Positions 11,205 through 21,201 of a DNA stretch of 31,261 bases are shown piece by piece. This DNA is from Rhizopus sp. PT2906. Taxonomy: Eukaryota > Mucoromycota > Mucoromycetes > Mucorales > Rhizopodaceae. The notes below the pieces were generated by a model that saw only the letters and a program-made list of their open reading frames with translations, had not been told where the DNA came from and ran no database searches. Made by a program: the position numbers and the translations under genes. Numbering within the stretch: position 1 is the stretch's first letter; each line of letters begins with the position of its first letter. The stretch is taken from contig JAMYHX010000498.1 in NCBI GenBank assembly GCA_025529335.1, forward strand, positions 1 through 31,261, given 5' to 3'.

Positions 11205-11400
11205 AATTTTTTTTTTAATTTTTTCACTTGTTCCGTTTTATATAAATCATATAAAGCGTTTACATTAGTTAGACAACTGAAAAGCTGGTGCTCATTTAGG
11301 AGATATTACTGTAGTAACAATAATATATTTCATTAAATCTTTTAATACATTTTTATTTTTTTATCCTGTTGTTACCAATTACCAATTAAGTTTATGGTAA
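11205..11400 (+). repeat. dispersed repeat family R3, copy A (left arm of an inverted repeat)
   Basis: The conserved core TTTTATATAAATCATATAAA, TTTACATTAGTTAGACAACT and GCTGGTGCTCATTTA (11236-11298) recurs inverted at 11455-11519 and direct at 12261-12322. Homology extends upstream through TTTTTAATTTTTTCA and downstream over the GTAACAATAATAT region. Copies A and B together could form a long hairpin. Confidence 0.7.
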
Positions 11401-11439
11401 GCGATCTGATAAACAAAAACTGATAGATTATTGCCAATA

Positions 11440-11660
11440 CAACAATGTCTACTAAATGAGCACCATCTTTTCAGTCATCTAACTAATGTAAATGCTTTAT
11501 ATAATTTATATAAAACAGAATAAATGAAAAAATTAAAAAAAGACACAATAAAATATATATTATATAGTTCAAGGGACTTTGTTGTAAAATAAGATAATAT
11601 TAAGATGAAAATATGATGATCTTTATTAGTTTAGTTATTATTTTATGTTATTTATACTAA
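11440..11660 (-). repeat. dispersed repeat family R3, copy B (right arm of the inverted repeat)
   Basis: The reverse complement of 11455-11519 matches copy A: GAGCACCATCTTTTCAGTCA, CTAACTAATGTAAATGC and TTATATAAAAC. Beyond the core, the outward sequence (about 11540-11600, TATATATTATATAGTTCAAG) matches the upstream flank of copy C in inverse orientation. The repeat unit is therefore at least about 200-250 bp. Confidence 0.65.
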
Positions 11661-12169
11661 TTAATGTTCTGCTAAAAGGTCCTTGGTAAAATGGACAAAA
11701 TGAAATAAAATGGGATGTTTATATTATCTTCCGTGTAAGATAAGAAGAGATTGATTATATATGGGTTAAATGTATTGTTGTTTTTGAATATAATTATTTG
11801 CGATGAAAGATAAAGGTATTTATCATGCTTGATTTATTCTTGAGTCCGCATAAATTGGTTTGACCTGAGAATTGTCTGTTTCAGGAGTAATTTGAGAATA
11901 TAATATTGAATGACAGTTTAAAAGATTGTAAATATTTGATTTTAATAAAGATGTTTTATTAGAAAAAAAAGTATCAACAAAAAGAGAGTTACGACAAGCA
12001 TTAGGCGTAACACTATCTTTCACAGCCCATTATATTTTATCAGTTCATTTTTAGTTATTTTTGTTTAGTATAAATAACCTCCTTGCAAAAGAACATTAAA
12101 TAAAGTTATTTTATTTTTCATCTTACTTTTCACATTTTTTTCACTTTAATATATTCTTATTGGTATTTT

Positions 12170-12430
12170 ATTTTTATCTTCTTATTTTATTAGAAGATCC
12201 CTTGAGCTATTATAATATATATTTCATTGTACCTTTTTCCATTTTTCTTTTATTCATTTCGTTTTATATAAAGTTATATAAAACATTTACTTTAGTTGGA
12301 CAACTTAAAACCTGGTGCTCATTTAATATTTATTACTGTATTAGCAATAATCTATTCGTTTTTCTTTATCACATCACTCACGACAAACCTAATTTGTAAC
12401 AATAGCTGTATTAATTTTATTGCTTTATTA
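12170..12430 (+). repeat. dispersed repeat family R3, copy C
   Basis: Carries the same order as copy B read in reverse: CCCTTGAGCTATTATAATAT, TTCATTTCGTTTTATATA, TTAGTTGGACAACTTAAAAC and TGGTGCTCATTTA, then an AGCAATAATCTATTCG-like tail. A 79-codon open frame (12160-12399) inside it follows the repeat and is unlikely to be a gene. Confidence 0.6.
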
Positions 12431-13152
12431 TTTTTACATGTGCGATAAAATATATTTTTGCTGCAAATTAAATACACAAAAAAACCTAATTTCATGATTT
12501 AAAAAAGAGGTTAATGTTATTGCTTATAATTACTATTGTACTAGTCTATTATTTATACTTACGATGATTAACTATACTGAATTAAATAACAGTTGATTAT
12601 AAAAAAACAATAATGAAATAAAGTAATAAAGCATAATTATATAATTATTAGATTGAGATTTTGAATATAAAGCCGGAAGGAAAGAACAAGCAAATTTACC
12701 AACGCATTAGTTGGACTGTCATTGATTTTTTAGAATATAAAGTATGCTTATTACATACAGTAACAATGTCATAACAAGATTGCTTTCCTTATTACATAAT
12801 TTAAAATTTTATAACATTTTATATAAAGTTACACACAAGGTACTCTGTGTGCTGTGACCTCAGTATTGATATAAATAAAAGAACCGTAAATTAATTTCGA
12901 AAACAGTGCCCACCCATTCAACATTGTCCCAGCTACAAATTTGATTGAATGGAGCAAGGGTGGTTAGTATAGTGATTGCTTCATAAATTTGAATAATTCA
13001 GAAATGGCGAGCTTAAAATTGAGGAACCGCATTCGAGTTTCGAGATGAAAATAACACGAGAAAATACTAAGGTATTACAAAGATGAATATTAAGTAAAGT
13101 CTAGTTTATTTTTCATTCTGTATTAGGAAATGTTATTATTGGATGGGTTTGA

Positions 13153-13156
<4 letters not shown>

Positions 13157-13201
<45 letters not shown>
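13157..13201. repeat. 45-nt T homopolymer
   Basis: Uninterrupted T run. Could be a minus-strand poly(A) from retroposition or simple slippage; the true length is uncertain in any assembly. Confidence 0.85.
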
Positions 13202-13202
<1 letters not shown>

Positions 13203-13464
13203 TCAATTTTATAAAACCAGTTTTCATGTAATATAAAATGGTGAAGGGAAGGATGGTATGCAACATTTAGCTTATATGATAGTGCAAATTGGGGGCTTTT
13301 TAATGAATTTTGTCTGGTCAAAAAATATTAATTTTTCACCGAGAAAGTTGAGGTTGAATGATTGAAAAAAAAAGAGAAAAAAAGGATCACCAAAAATCCA
13401 TGTATATTCCATGGGGCCGGAGCGTCCTTTTTTTTTTTGGGACCCAAAAAAAAAGTGAAGAAAA

Positions 13465-13590
13465 ACTTGAATAACTCGACGAAAAATAAAGCTACAGCTA
13501 TAAGTAAATACTCAATCTGTAGATAATTTTGTTGCGCAAAATTTGAAAATAAAATATTTAATAATTACACCTAAAAGAAGGGTACCTTTT
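13465..13590 (+). repeat. dispersed repeat family R2, copy 3
   Basis: CTCGACGAAAAATAAAGCTA, GATAATTTTGTTGCGCAAAA and AAAAGAAGGGTACC follow the same order as the copy at 4605-4745. Confidence 0.45.
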
Positions 13591-14155
13591 AATCCAAAAC
13601 CGCTAAAATAGAAGATTGAATTTTACTTTAAATTTTGTGAGAAAAATGGTTTTAAAATTTACACTGATCGATTTAAAATTAAAAATTAAATCTAAAACAT
13701 TTGACATGCAAAGCCAACTTGCTATGCATTTTCGTGAGTTATTAAACGTTCAAGTTTTTTTTTGGATTTTTTTTTCTCCATTTCTTCCATTTGAACACTT
13801 TTAAATTTAAGCTCAGCTGAGTGTGAATATTTGTTTATTTATGTTTTGTTTTTGTATGGTCATATTCGAAAGACATGACTATATGTGGGTCTGCGTATTG
13901 GAAAATCCAAATTTTTATGGTCTTTATACAATTAGAAATATATATTGCATACCCATGTGTACAATATATAATGTCGTTATGTAAATAAGTTACGTTGATA
14001 ACTACTAAAAAAACAGCCAAAATATTTAGTGTGATTATTTAAATTTTAAAGATCAATAAGATAAACCTACCCAACCATGAAATACATGTAAAAAGAGTGA
14101 AACCCCTATCATTACCGAAAGATGGAATTTAAGACGTTAAGATTAGAAAAAAAAC

Positions 14156-14480
14156 TCAAGATATATCATATTCAATAAATGTTGCAGTAACAGTAGTAGG
14201 CCCGCCGCCGTTTGGCATTGGATAGACGAGGTGTGCAGTTACAACAGTAACGATCTGTCTGTTACCTATGCATTGAATACCGAAACGTATTATGACACTT
14301 CAGGTCCTTAATCTACGTCGAATCACCCAACTAAAAAGCACATTACCCAAAAGACTAGAGATAAATCCTGGAGCCCAAAATCTTTTGGATTGTATTTACT
14401 GTATATAAATTTTTTCGTTATCCTCGGATATATATTGATGTTGAACGTACTCTGATGGTTTACTGCAATTACTGAAATCA
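14156..14480 (-). pseudogene. minus-strand coding remnant (C-terminal exon-like pieces)
   Basis: On the minus strand two coding-like stretches occur in order. About 14480-14338 contains HQSTFNINIYPRITKKFIY then PKDFGLQDLSLVFW. About 14296-14156 contains IGNRQIVTVVTAHLVYP then NGGGPTTVTATFIEYDIS and a stop (TGA, 14158-14156). The second stretch is GC-richer than its surroundings. The two are not joinable by one clean intron in a consistent phase, so this is best read as a decayed gene end. It lies just downstream, on the same strand, of the lectin-like remnant at 14811-15720 and may belong to it. I do not recognise the domain. Confidence 0.4.
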
Positions 14481-14810
14481 GTTTAATTTACTTGGACGTG
14501 CGTGATTTTGACGCATGGTAGGGAAAAAACTTGGCGCATAGAAAAATAAAAAAATGGCTTATAATTTGGATGCAACAAATGTGATAATTAATTTTATTGT
14601 TAGAGAGACTTTTGTTGTAAAATAGCTTTAGGCCAGGGAAAGAAAGAAGATCCCAAAAGATGTAGACTTATGGCATTACTCGAATATTTTTCAAGTTTAT
14701 TTACTACCAACAATTACATCTGAAGCAATAATAGCTCCCCCCCCTTATTTCACAGAAAAACGAATAGCTACCTGTAGTATTTATAGCAATTTGAGTAATT
14801 GTCAAAAGAA

Positions 14811-15720
14811 TCATATTTTTTTGCTAATCAATACGAATTTCGTCCATGTATTTTCGCCACTCGCTGCTGCTGACCAAATGTCCATTTCACCTTGATAATT
14901 ACACTCCAAACAATCATAAAACCAAGAATACCAGAGTATACCTGAGCCTGCGTCTATGATATTTATTGGTGAAGCATTATAAATTAATCGAGGTGCGAAA
15001 ACACTTAACAAATGAGGGCTGCAGTTTCCAGACCTAGTGAGATTGCATTAATTTCTTCTTTGGATCAATAATTGTAATATAATAGTTTCTGGCCACTCCA
15101 GAAGACTTGCAACTGCTGGTACATGAAATGCCCGCACTGATACCGTATCCCACGAATTACCATCTTCATAACACAAAATACGTATATCCTGCGCTTAGTG
15201 GAGATACACTTGATGCTACTCTTGTATGAAATAGTTATCGATTGCTCGGGTCAACAAACACAAATACAGTCTGTAGACTAACAAAAGTTTGCACCAGATT
15301 TACTGGGAAAACAATATCTTGAAGCTCAAATCATAAATGTAAAAAAATAAAAAAAAAAAGCATTAGAACACGATTATCTCATCTCTGCTGCTATAACTAA
15401 TTACCTTGAGTTGGCTATCTGACCATACTTAGCATTAACATGTACTGCAACTCGCTCAGGTTGCTATCCCTATCACAAGAAGTACGTATACTTCAAGCTT
15501 AGAGCAAGAAACAAACAGCAGATGCTTATTTCCGTCTAAAGGCTTCAACTTGGCTCGGGTGTTTACTACCTAAAGATAATCCATAAGCCTTACAACTGCT
15601 GGTACATGAAACGCCCGAACTGATGCTGTATACCACTAATTGTCACCTTCAAAAAGTGATAAGCCTAGATATTGACGTGCTCAATGAGAATTGTGCTTAA
15701 TTATACTTCAATTGTTCTAT
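14811..15720 (-). pseudogene. decayed minus-strand gene with two paralogous beta-propeller-like blocks, possibly fucose-lectin-like
   Basis: Two minus-strand blocks are related to each other. About 15193-15048 reads AQDIRILCYEDGNSWDTVS then VRAFHVPAVASLLEW. About 15684-15580 reads RQYLGLSLFEGDN-stop-WYTAS then VRAFHVPAVVRL. Substitutions between them over SVRAFHVPAV fall mostly at third codon positions, evidence of past coding constraint. Other pieces, in different frames, are LEVYTSCD-like (around 15480) with RDSNLSELQYM, and VFVFVDPSNR (about 15270). The pattern of [IV]-R-x-[LY]-x-x-[DE]..N..W and Y..D..SN.L.E resembles the blade repeats of fungal fucose-specific lectins (AAL-type six-blade propellers). 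Multiple stops and frame changes mean it is not functional as read. The lectin assignment is inference; an unrelated propeller protein is possible. Confidence 0.4.
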
Positions 15721-15965
15721 TAATTACCTAATCAATAGATACTTAGAGGATTTCGAGAATTTTAAAAGATCGCGCCACCGAATTACAGTATGCCTTTGAG
15801 TCTGCGTAAATAAATTAACATTTGTATGCTTAACGGTTTATGGTAATTACCTTAGTGGAGTTATTCTAATCGTTTTTCATGCACTGTATTTTATGAGACT
15901 ATCCCTGTGGTAGCAATTTGGGAATAAACAAAAAATGTGCTCCTTTAAAAAAAATTCAACTGTAC

Positions 15966-15967
<2 letters not shown>

Positions 15968-15999
<32 letters not shown>
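15968..15999 (+). repeat. 32-nt A homopolymer with upstream AATAAA
   Basis: Uninterrupted A run, preceded about 40 nt upstream by AATAAA (15923-15928). The combination resembles the 3' end of a polyadenylated RNA copied into DNA. It lies about 100 nt upstream of the next gene's ATG and is in frame as a Lys tract, but I do not consider it translated. Confidence 0.8.
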
Positions 16000-16001
<2 letters not shown>

Positions 16002-16099
16002 CAGCTTTTACGTCATTCATTTTGCATGAAGAGTCCTTCCCATCTTCATTTCATCTCCTTCGATCATTTGCAGCTTTATCACTTCTTAGGACACTTATC

Positions 16100-18129
16100 A
16101 TGGGTACAAACAAACGAAAACTGAAAGCAAGTACGTCAAAATCCGTATCTGGTAGCTCCAATAAGAAAGCCCGTGTTGGCAACAAAGGAAAATCCAGTAA
16201 GAGAGCTTGTCTTGCCAATCTTCCAGGAAACACAATTATATCGAGTGAACTTGCACAAAACCTCTGTATACCAGGTTTTATTTCAAGCCTCAAAGTACTT
16301 GATTGGAAACAGGAAGCTTCACTAGTAAAATCATACTTCAAATACACAGTTGTGCCTGAAGATCAACCCAATCAAATGATGACAGTATTAAATGGAGCAT
16401 TGCACAAAATCATCAAAGCCAAAGATGCAGATACCAAGCTCAAAAACTATAGTGCTTCCCTTATCCGACAATTCGAGTCATCAAACAGCAGAAATAGATT
16501 TACAAAGGAATACACGAAAGCATACATCAATTTCGAGGTGGAGGAACAAGAAAAACAGGCCGAAGCCCAAGCTCGTGTAACAAGTCGCATCCTAACCACG
16601 TTTCAAGCAAAGACTCATAAGGACAAGATGAAAAAAAGATTAGATGACCTGTTCAACGAGGACAGTGACGATAAGCAGGTAAATTAATAACAACTATAGT
16701 TTTTTTTTTTCATTTTATGTTGACTTTCTCTAACAAAATAGGCCATTATGGAAGATTTGATAAATCAATTTGATGCAAATCATGAATCCTGTAACGAAGA
16801 CACTGAAACTGATACATCTGATGCTCACTCTGACGATTTAACAAATGATCCATTTACGGAGGAAGTCCAGGTTGGTTGATGTATTAACAGCGTTTAACCA
16901 TGTCTGACTCAATAAAATATGTAGGAACCGTATGTATCAATCGTTAAAGAGAAGAATCTCTATAAGTTCCAAGCTCCATCCAAGCACATCGTCTCTCCTA
17001 ATAAACCAATCATACAAGCAACCGATCTCTCTGTTTTGAATGAACATTTTGACATTTGTATTTCTACATCTAGTCATGAGCCCTCTCAGGAAACCAAGAA
17101 TGAATTCAATATGTTGATGGTGCAGCAAGATGAATATTACTCGCTAAAATCTGTTACAGGCGACATGTTTGATATATTAATGGACGTTTTAGATTCTGAA
17201 AATCTCGATACGCTTTTCAGTAAGGCTGTTGTGTTACCAAACGACAGTTTATTCATTGACTTTGTAAAATTTGCTGTCATTGATTTTGTGTTGAATCTGA
17301 AACGCCCAGACAGATACAAAGCTAAGGATGAACGAAGCATCTACTGCGAGATATTTATACCCATCTTTAAAGCGTTTGGTAACTGCACAGGGTTTTTGTC
17401 GTATCAATGGTAAGCTTTCATGAATATCCACAGTATGAAGAGATGAATCAAGTGTCTAATCACTAACAAAAGGTGTGAAAAGAAAGCGAATGGTGCCGAC
17501 TATGTTTGGTTGGTAGCTAATGACTTCGACAAGGAGAAGAAGGACAATCTAAAGCTTCTGGACGGAATTGGACAGTTAGTTGAGAATGAGCACATGAATT
17601 ATCTGTTGATGGAGTCCTCCGGGTATGTATGCGCTAAGTCAATCTACTACTATTTACTAACAGATTTGATCAGCTATCAAAGTGACACTATCATCTCACA
17701 TTCACTGAATGACGCCCTCAAGAATATCAAACATGGCCATGACAATCTCAAATATTTCATATCTCATTATCGCAATGCATCGATAACTACTATGAAGAAA
17801 ATCCACCTTTTTTCTTGTCAAATTATCGAAAACAAGATGACTTTGATTAAATATACTGTGCAATCCCCAAAGAAGTGGAGCGTAGTTGAATGCAGATCAG
17901 CCTCGATGCCAAGAAAGCTTACTGATAGCCTACATTATATGAAGGTATTTGAGTTATTTGCATTCTTATTTGTAAGTAAAACCATTGATTCATTTGGCGT
18001 AAGCACTCATCCAAACTTTATTAGAATGATATTAATAGTCAAAGAGACGTGATCAAGCGATTGGATAGGGAGAATTTAGGCTTGATCCCCGTGAATCCTC
18101 AGGATACTGTCGCCCATTGCCTTCTTTGA
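16100..18129 (+). CDS. five-exon gene, 598-aa protein related to the 1133-2826 product
   Basis: Exons 16100-16678, 16742-16870, 16925-17409, 17473-17971 and 18025-18129 join in frame. The introns (63, 54, 63 and 53 nt) all begin GT and end AG, and the last two start with GTAAGC and GTAAGT. Residues 1-37 are basic and Lys/Ser-rich, nuclear-localisation-like. Residues about 100-190 are polar and helical. Residues about 200-236 are an acidic Asp/Thr/Ser linker. The C-terminal region (about 340-565) has E372-R, W398-x-E400, D407-Y and E445-S-S-G448, followed by a helix with DALKNIKHGH and a strand-rich part with SMPRKL. These match in order the equivalent region of the 449-aa protein. Nuclear location is suggested by the basic tail; function is unknown, with a diverged nuclease-like fold as the best guess. 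The open frame continues upstream through the A32 run, but the ATG at 16100 after a pyrimidine-rich leader is the sensible start. AATAAA occurs downstream near 18188. Confidence 0.82.
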
Positions 18130-19809
18130 GGTGTTTGATTTTCTTTCTGTTGAAAAAATAATGTTATATACCTACTAATGATTTAAAAATAAATATACCG
18201 AAACATTATGATGCACATTACCAGGTAGCATGCACAATATTAGACTGTAGTGAGTTAGCTAATGTTCATGAGAGTAAAAGATCTTCTCCCGTTGGATGCC
18301 TTCGATACTCTAATTTTCAAGCCATCATTAGAGTAGAACATGCTTCTCCCGCCTTACATTGAAGACCAAATATTCTCAATCAGATTTAGCACAAACAGGT
18401 ACATAGCGAAGAAAATAATTGCTTCTGTATCGTCATTTTGATATCATATTTTAATCTTCCAACAGTATGGGCTGATTGCAATATCCTTGGTAATATAGAA
18501 TCCTGTTGTGCGACAATATTAAATGAAAATAGTGTATAATATCTAAAGTCTGCATGACTATTACACATTGTTTGATAAGCGACAAAATTAATAATGCTTT
18601 TCCAGACAACGAATGCAGTCAAAAAGGCACTAAACCTTAATGTTTAGTATTATTTATCGCTTTAACGGATTTCACTTATCTGCTTTTTATAGAAAAGAAA
18701 TTAATAGTAATTGACTCGATATTAAAACTAAATTTAATTACATATAGTTAGAGCGTTTGATTTTTTTTTTTTTTTTTTTGTTACTTAAAGCGTCAAATTT
18801 GAGCAAAGATACAAATACTACACTACATCAGCTGTCAAAAATGAGAAGAGAATATTTTTGTATCTCAATTTGGTTCCTGAAATGTATATATTTGAATTTA
18901 AGAATATATGACAGAGGTCTCAAGCACTTTTTAACCTTAAAAATAATACTAAAAGTAACATAGTGTTAATTTCATACAAAGATTCAGTTTATGAGTTGCA
19001 AAAATATACTAAAAGTCCTAAATAAAGCCAATAATTCAACTATAAGTAAAAAAAAAATAGAAAAATTCCAAAATAATAAGAGAAATTAATCCAAAAAATC
19101 ATCTCTGTGTTGAAGGATCAGGAATAATGTAAAACTAAATACATGTGTCATGAAATGAAAATGAAAGATGCGATCATTGGAAAGTATGTACTATGTGCAC
19201 ATCCATTTAAGGTCATTGTTATTATATATTTCAAAAACACTTTATATCAAGCCAAGAAAGAAACCAAGCGTATTTCTCGAGAGAATATTATTTCAATCTA
19301 AACTAGCTTACGATCAACCAGATATATTTGATTCATTCATGTTTATGCTACACACATATACACAAGCAGACATTAAAACCTTGTACATGTATATATTAAA
19401 CAATTTTTTGTGCTCTTGTTGCACATGTTACATTGTATATTACACATCGAGCCATGTATAAGTGTATTATACTTGTCAAATTCATGATTTTGTGTAGCTC
19501 AAATTGTAATTTTAATTACCCCTGAATAAGATTTTTATCTTATTTATCTCGGACTAGAGCAGCAAAAAGATTTAGTAACATCTAAGCAGACGGATAAAAG
19601 CAAACAGTAAAGTTATTCTTATGTTTCTTTTTTCATTTATGTAAAATGTCATTCTGTACATTCATGATGTTACTGCATATCACGCACCAAGATGTAATAA
19701 TTTATGTCATGTACAGGTGGATGATTCAGCAACGGCAACCATAACAATGCTCGCCCCCACCCCCTCCCCAACTTGCCCCTTTAAACCTATATAACAAACG
19801 ATGATTTGC

Positions 19810-19847
<38 letters not shown>

Positions 19848-20094
19848 CATAATGTCAAAACTCATGTATATTTTTGTATATGCTTATTTTATGCATCTTG
19901 ATATAAAAGAATATATCATCTATTTGTATGTATTTTATTATACCAAGGGCTGTAATTATAATATACACATAAACATTACTCGGCTAAAACGTATAAAATA
20001 GTATACATATATATCTTGAGATAAAATAGATAAGTTATTGTTATCGTCTAAAATGAAAGCTTACTAGGTAATATTTAAAAAAGATCTGTTTTAG
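18130..20094. other. gene-free, AT-rich, simple-sequence-rich region
   Basis: No gene is supported. An open frame at 19168-19461 (+, 97 codons) has a slightly protein-like middle (KPSVFLERILFQSKLAY) but no recognisable family. Two imperfect ~38-bp direct repeats (18270-18308 and 18330-18366, both with CTTCTCCCG) and a GC-rich patch at 19716-19785 stand out. The patch could encode DDSATATITMLAPTPSPTC but has no gene context. Confidence 0.45.
19812..19842. repeat. (TA)n microsatellite
   Basis: About 15 uninterrupted TA units. Confidence 0.95.
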
Positions 20095-20181
20095 GTCTTT
20101 TTGTATAAATTGAAAGCAAGCATCAATACATCATTCAACGCCAACAATCCCAACTTGGCATCACCTGCTGATTTGGTTTAA
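20095..20181 (+). other. possible orphan terminal exon (coding-like 28 codons)
   Basis: After a T-rich CTGTTTTAG acceptor-like site, the frame reads VFLYKLKASINTSFNANN then PNLASPADLV and stops at 20179-20181. Its composition is more coding-like and less AT-rich than the flanks. No upstream exon or donor could be identified with confidence, so it may be the last exon of an unrecognised or degraded gene. Confidence 0.25.
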
Positions 20182-20521
20182 TAATATAATTTAACAAAGA
20201 AATTGAAAGGTGTCATTACTATAGAATATAAATGTATATATTATATATGTATTACACGTGAATAGGTCATTATTTGTATAAAACTATAGTGGAAACACAT
20301 AAATAAATACCATTTTTTTTATTACCAGTAAGAGTTTTGACTGCATTCAAATCAATAAAATTTCATTTTGCTATATTGGTTAAATTTTCAAGTCGAGTGC
20401 TTGACAGGTAAATAACGTTTATATTTGTATAATGTGTGAATTCTTTAGTTTAAATGCACATAAAATTATGACACGAAACTGTTTATTTTTGTGTTTAACA
20501 ACAAAATATCAAAATGTCAAT

Positions 20522-20555
<34 letters not shown>

Positions 20556-21130
20556 CAGCAACATGTGCTTTATTGTTTATAAATATATTCTATCAAATCG
20601 TATATAATAAATAAAATAAAATAAAAAAGGAGACTTTATAGAGTGATAAGATATAATTATTTAGTATATAATGAAGTTTTTCATGCTATTTACAAGTTTC
20701 CTTTTTGTAATGTGTGATGTGTCATGTATATATATATAAAAATAAAAAGATGTATGTGCTGTGCAGCATTTTACTCAGGTTAGATGCAGCTGAAACGATG
20801 TTATATATCACTAAAGAATGATTGCATTTTTAATGATGTATTTTTAATTTCTTTATATATATATATATATATGTAAAATTTGACCTTATATATGTATATA
20901 TGTATACATATAAACTAGTTTACATACAATCAGATGCCTTACATTTAAGCGTACTTCAATAGATTTCTATGATACCTTGGCTATTAGAAAAGAACAGGGA
21001 GTAATTATTTCAAAAAAACCAACATTTTGGTGATGTTAACAGTCATAATAAACAAACTGTTACATCTGCATAGCCCCTTTATTCCTGTTGATTCAATATA
21101 AATACATCAATTTAAGTAATCAAAAAATAA
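20182..21130. other. intergenic, AT-rich with microsatellites
   Basis: Contains (TTA)n at about 20524-20553 and TA runs near 20728 and 20855. No gene seen. The right part is the probable upstream region of the homeobox gene. Confidence 0.5.
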
Positions 21131-21170
21131 TTCTTTTTTCTTCCTTCTTCCTTCTTCCTTCTTTTCTCTT
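21131..21170 (+). promoter_or_regulatory. pyrimidine-only tract upstream of the homeobox gene
   Basis: Forty consecutive C/T bases with CTTC/CTTCC repeats end 31 nt before the ATG at 21202. Such tracts commonly mark fungal core promoters and transcription starts. The neighbouring PP1-subunit gene has an equivalent 45-nt tract. Confidence 0.5.
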
Positions 21171-21201
21171 GTTCATCATATAAGTATTCTTGTATTTTAA
21201 A

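Larger units (their letters stand above)
10391..14155. other. gene-free, repeat-rich AT-rich region
   Basis: No gene is supported. Open frames at 10497-10748 (-), 11823-12023 (-), 12160-12399 (+), 13616-13804 (+) and 13835-14020 (-) are short, low-complexity or inside repeats. Contents are the three-copy repeat family R3, an imperfect inverted repeat near 12911-12964 (CCCACCCATTCAA versus TTGAATGG..GGGTGG), a 45-nt T run and one R2 repeat copy. Confidence 0.5.

Noticed and set aside
12160..12399. 79-codon plus-strand frame, hydrophobic
   Set aside because: Lies within repeat R3 copy C. The other copies do not preserve the frame, and the composition is what AT-rich DNA gives by chance.
13136..13321. 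Minus-strand 61-codon frame with a poly-Lys tail
   Set aside because: The tail is the T45 homopolymer, and the rest has no protein-like character.
13420..13456. GGAGCGTCC-T10-GGGACCC as a bacterial-type terminator or hairpin
   Set aside because: Stem pairing is poor and the context is eukaryotic. It is more likely a chance feature of homopolymer-rich DNA.
15935..16099. Upstream in-frame extension of the 598-aa protein through a poly-Lys tract
   Set aside because: The Lys run is just the A32 homopolymer read in frame. The ATG at 16100 follows a pyrimidine-rich leader and begins a sensible basic N-terminus.
16051..17431. Several minus-strand open frames of 60-98 codons
   Set aside because: All lie opposite confirmed exons of the 598-aa gene.
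18025..18052. Alternative end of the 598-aa gene at the stop read through intron 4
   Set aside because: GTAAGT at 17972 and TTTATTAG ending at 18024 define a clean 53-nt intron. Splicing it keeps frame and extends the protein by 34 residues.
19801..20001. 66-codon frame starting with alternating Ile/Tyr
   Set aside because: Translation of the (TA)n microsatellite.
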